A stretch of 19,460 bases of DNA. Source: Tritrichomonas foetus. Lineage: Eukaryota; Parabasalia; Tritrichomonadida; Tritrichomonadidae. Shown in pieces: positions 16,497 to 19,460 of the stretch. Below the pieces are notes generated by a model. The model was not told the origin of the DNA and ran no database searches. It worked only from the letters and a program-made list of their open reading frames with translations. A program made the translations under genes and the position numbers. How positions within the stretch are numbered: position 1 is the first letter of the stretch; every line of letters starts with the position of its first letter. The stretch is taken from assembly GCA_001839685.1 (NCBI GenBank), contig MLAK01001258.1, positions 1 to 19,460 of the forward strand. Reading direction: 5' to 3'.

Positions 16497-17638
16497 GTAA
16501 ATATAAGTTAATTATGTAAAAATAGATTTGCTTTGATATTTTGTCAAAGTGTTTCAATTGATATTTTTGTGACAGTTTTTCTCTCCTAATGTGCAAAAAC
16601 AAGTTGAATATTGCATTTCAATGTTATTGTTCATTCTTCAAGTTTTGGAATTTCCAAACTATTTCTTGAAATCGTCATAAATCAATGATGGTAAATCATA
16701 ATCATATTTTCTTTCTTTCCAAGAAATTCTTAAAGAGATCATAATTATAAATTTATCATTCATCAAATAAAACAAAAAATATTTGTTGGTAAAATGATAA
16801 AAATGAGGAAGTTAATTATTAACTCTATATGTATTTTATTTCTGGATAATTATTTAAAAAACACGATATTTGGATAAGTAGAAACTATGAAGAAAGTATA
16901 GTCGAACATGTAATTGGTTTTTGACCAATAAAAACTTTTCTGTGTAATATTGGCGCAACATATTAATCTAATAATCTTCAAGATTTTGATATTATAAATT
17001 CGTTTTTTGATGAAGTGTCGAATTTTAATTTTATTTTGGTGTTTTCCTATAATGTGTAGAATCTTTTTGCAATTGCAGGAATTATCATATGTTCCAACTA
17101 AACTTGATTTTGACTAAGTTTATACAACTATTTATGTGAAAAAGAAATTCTAGTTGAATTGTTGATCATAATGCAGAGGTTATTTTAAAATTCTATTATT
17201 AGAAATTGTTTCAGTCAAAATTTATGAAAACTTTGAAGAAAAAATTGACGAACTATATTTTTCCAAAAGCATATCGTCGAATATCAATCATTGCAGTCAC
17301 ATGAAAATTGAAAAAAAAAATTCGGAAATTTTGAGACATTATGTTATATAGTATGTACGTCGAAAATTGCTAACACATATTTTTATTCAAAACAGACCCA
17401 TATTTGAACACCTTAACTTCATTTATAAATTCTTATAATTTAAATCATGAATGAACAATTTTTGATTTCATTGATTTTATTCATTTTTGCTTCATTGATT
17501 CTTAAAAATGAATCATCGAAGGAACAAAAATAAATTTAAAATATGTCAGGAATTAAGAAAATTTACATACAATAAAACATCTAACACATTAAATCATTTA
17601 TTCTAACAGTAATTTAAATTTTTATTTTTATATAAATC
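16497..17638. other. Gene-free AT-rich stretch before the mobile region
   Basis: 1.1 kb without a supportable frame on either strand. If 17639 onward is a Maverick, its terminal repeat or boundary might lie here, but I could not identify one. Confidence 0.5.
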
Positions 17639-18187
17639 ATGGAAAAATATTCTTCTCAATACGTGTTGAATGTTAAGCAATATTCAGAAATTTTAAAGAA
17701 TAAATACATATGGCATCCTGAAAATCAAGATAATCTTTGTGTTTGGTACTGTTTAGCGAAAGCAATGTTTAAGCCACCGAATCAAAGAATGATTATTTCA
17801 AAAGCAAAGGAACTTTTAGCTCAGTTTTATAATATTTCATTGGAAAATCGCAATTCACAAAATAGCCCAATAAATCAATTTGTTCATTCATATCAGGGTT
17901 TTATTGAAGAGTTCGAGAAGATTTCACAATTTTTCAATATTAATTTAAACATTTATGTTTTCAATTTTAGTTGTAATGAGTTAGATTATGAATTAGCTGA
18001 TAGTTATAAAGTTCAATATCCTAAATGTGTTATTAATTTATTATGTTTAGATAATTCTGTTATCTGTGATAATCCAAATTATCAAGATTCTTCACATATG
18101 CTATTAATAAAAGATGTTGAAAAATTAACAGGTTATTGGATTTGCCCTAAATGTGATAGTCATTGTATAGGGTGTCCGGTAATGTGA
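17639..18187 (+). pseudogene. 5' fragment of Maverick/Polinton-like protein-primed DNA polymerase B, cut by mariner
   Basis: 182 codons; the last six (about 177-182) and the TGA come from the mariner terminal repeat, so the gene is truncated by insertion. Visible: WHPENQDNLCVWYCLA at 25-40, FVHSYQGFIEEFEKISQFFN at 81-100, INLNIYVF, then SHMLLIKDVEKLTGYWICPK at 152-171 with Cys169, Cys172 and Cys176 as a putative zinc-binding knuckle. This order (NLC-x-W near the start, Phe/Ile-rich centre, HM-x-I-x-D, Cys-x2-Cys) resembles the N-terminal region of Maverick-type polymerases abundant in Trichomonas, from memory of the family, not a search. The catalytic exonuclease and polymerase domains would lie beyond the insertion and the window. 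The D-x2-C / His arrangement is also OTU-like, an alternative. The ATG at 17639 is the first in frame. Confidence 0.5.
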
Positions 18188-18195
18188 TGTCACTA
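18168..18195 (+). repeat. Mariner terminal inverted repeat, left (transposase 3' side)
   Basis: 28 bases matching the right end except at 18180-18183. It supplies the last codons and stop of the interrupted upstream frame. Confidence 0.88.
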
Positions 18196-18243
18196 AGTAT
18201 AATAAAGTCATTTCTAATAAGTCATTTTTTATTGATAAGTATT

Positions 18244-19254
18244 TCAAAATATGTAGTCTCCATTGGCATCAATAACTTTTTTCAGTCTATTTTGCCATTC
18301 TGCAAAAACTGAAAACAAAGTTTCCGATGGAATTTCATTGAAAATTTGGACTATTGTTTGAATCAAATGGCTTGGTGATTCAAAAACAATTCCTTTAACT
18401 TTTTCTTTAATAGTTCCAAATAAAAAAAAGTCGCTAGGCGCCAAATCAGGTGAATATGCCGGATGTGGAACTGATTCTAGTGAGTTTTCATTTATATATT
18501 TTTTGACAATTTTTGCCACATGAGGCTTTGCATTGTCATAATGAACAAATAATTTTTTATAATTATTCGAGTTTTTAAACTCAACAATTTTTGACATAAT
18601 GGCTGTAATATAATATGCAGCATTAAACTTTTCATTTGGCGGCAAAACATCAATATGAATTATCCCATGAGGGTTCCAAAATACAGTCACCATAAATTTA
18701 GTGATCTGAAACCCTGGATTTTGAATAGTTGGGATTACTGAGTTTTCAGGAATCCATTGTGTATTGAAATCAGTCTTGGAATAAAACCAAGACTCATCTC
18801 CTGTTATTAAAAAGGTGAAATTAGTTTTTTGTTCTGCATTCAAAATTTTAAGAAGTTTTTTTGCCAATAAAACTCTATTGGCCTTTTGATTTTCTGTTAG
18901 AATATGTGGCACCCATCGAAGATGCACATGTTTATACATTAATTTTGATGTTAAACGATCATAAATTGTCGATTTTGGTTCACCTAAAACATTAGCAATA
19001 TATCGACACGATGAATGTGGAAATTCGGTTAAAACATCTAAAATTTTCCAGTCAAGAATATCATAACTTTGGCACTTTTTCTCTTTTTTCACAGGCTGTG
19101 TGTTTTGACTTCTGTTCAGTTCTGCCATGACTCGGTAGATTTGTCTTTGAGACAAACATTTTTCTTTCAAGACACTCTTCATTTCTTCATATATTTCTTT
19201 GCCCCTTTTTCCTTCAAGCTGCAGAAAAGTTATGATTGAATGTTGATCAATCAT
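18244..19254 (-). CDS. Mariner transposase
   Basis: 336 residues, the usual mariner length, with no stop or frameshift. The N-terminal paired HTH region is about 1-110, followed by the family signature RWVPHILT at 113-120. The catalytic triad is complete: Asp153 in TGDESW, Asp240 in VHYDNAKPH, and Asp275 in YSPDLAPSDFFLF, with 34 residues between the last two (DD34D). It cuts the element at its terminal repeats and inserts it at TA. The ATG at 19254 is chosen because family N-termini begin here. The 5' region up to the repeat (about 175 bases) holds a near-palindrome. The copy may be active or recently so; this is inference from its intact state. Confidence 0.92.
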   Translation of the reverse strand: MIDQHSIITFLQLEGKRGKEIYEEMKSVLKEKCLSQRQIYRVMAELNRSQNTQPVKKEKKCQSYDILDWKILDVLTEFPHSSCRYIANVLGEPKSTIYDRLTSKLMYKHVHLRWVPHILTENQKANRVLLAKKLLKILNAEQKTNFTFLITGDESWFYSKTDFNTQWIPENSVIPTIQNPGFQITKFMVTVFWNPHGIIHIDVLPPNEKFNAAYYITAIMSKIVEFKNSNNYKKLFVHYDNAKPHVAKIVKKYINENSLESVPHPAYSPDLAPSDFFLFGTIKEKVKGIVFESPSHLIQTIVQIFNEIPSETLFSVFAEWQNRLKKVIDANGDYIF

Positions 19255-19261
19255 TTTTTAA

Positions 19262-19284
19262 TAAACGTGCATCGTGTACGTTTA
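19262..19284. repeat. Imperfect 23-base palindrome upstream of the transposase
   Basis: Arms TAAACGT (19262-19268) and ACGTTTA (19278-19284) match exactly, with partial symmetry inside. It lies 8 bases upstream of the transposase ATG, on its promoter side. Confidence 0.5.
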
Positions 19285-19429
19285 TAAATTATTCTTTTTT
19301 TTTATGAAAAAGATTCTTTATCTCTATTTTCAGTCAAGAGAAAAAAAAATTGTTTTCAAAATTTTTATGTTAACATTGCATAGTTTATTATTTATAAATA
19401 TAATGTATTGATTTCACTTCTAATGTGGG

Positions 19430-19457
19430 TAGTGACATCACGCCTCCGGACACCCTA
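19430..19457 (-). repeat. Mariner terminal inverted repeat, right (transposase 5' side)
   Basis: Reverse complement matches the left repeat in 24 of 28 bases, the four differences clustered at 19442-19445. Confidence 0.88.
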
Positions 19458-19460
19458 TAT

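Larger units (their letters stand above)
18166..19459 (-). mobile_element. Complete mariner (Tc1/mariner) element, DD34D transposase
   Basis: About 1.29 kb between TA dinucleotides. The outer ends read TATAGGGTGTCCGG inward from both sides, followed by four differing bases and a second matching block GTGATGTCACTA. Target-site TA is 18166-18167 and 19458-19459, or one step inward, because the ends read TATA. The transposase is intact and on the minus strand. Organisation and size match trichomonad mariners such as Tvmar1. The single base beyond the right end belongs to the host gene. Confidence 0.9.

Overview
The window looks like nuclear DNA of a parabasalid protist (a trichomonad, possibly Tritrichomonas-like). 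Four things point there. Genes are intronless as far as I can see, and lie in strongly AT-rich spacers. Several start codons have a TCA-type initiator 5-20 bases upstream, which matches the known trichomonad core promoter. One protein has a BTB-like N-terminus and an F5/8-type-C-like C-terminus, a combination typical of large trichomonad families. The right end carries a mariner element inserted in what looks like a Maverick/Polinton polymerase gene, and both element classes are abundant in Trichomonas. The species call is inference.

Layout. 1-2,700: MATE-family transporter 1 (+). 2,700-3,700: an unrecognised 129-residue acidic protein (-) with a near-perfect initiator, then an imperfect inverted repeat whose arms share a short coding-like block. 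3,695-4,939: an HtrL/YibB-like putative glycosyltransferase (+) with an Asn-rich insert. 4,940-7,670: mostly empty AT-rich DNA, holding a 60-residue protein with an N-terminal MGC lipidation-type motif (-) and a GC-rich island at 7,346-7,509 closed by a 16-bp inverted repeat, the best candidate for an undescribed RNA or small element. 7,670-8,677: a PAP phosphatase-like (HAL2/SAL1-type) enzyme (-). 9,467-11,116: MATE transporter 2 (+). 11,225-12,388: a secreted beta-helix-like protein (-). 12,998-13,747: a HAD phosphatase (-), divergent from the BTB-F5/8C protein (13,872-15,245, +). 15,945-16,496: a bacterial-looking GNAT acetyltransferase (+).

17,639-19,460: a nested mobile region. The 5' part of a Maverick-like protein-primed DNA polymerase gene (+) is cut after a Cys-rich motif by a complete mariner (18,166-19,459). 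The mariner has near-matching 28-bp terminal inverted repeats, TA target sites and an intact DD34D transposase on the minus strand.

No operons are expected. The genes look individually transcribed and functionally mixed: transport, nucleotide phosphate metabolism, glycosylation, surface or secreted proteins, acetylation. The two MATE genes are diverged paralogues in the same orientation about 7 kb apart, and both have the same 15-base near-palindrome upstream. No tRNA, rRNA or CRISPR array was recognised.
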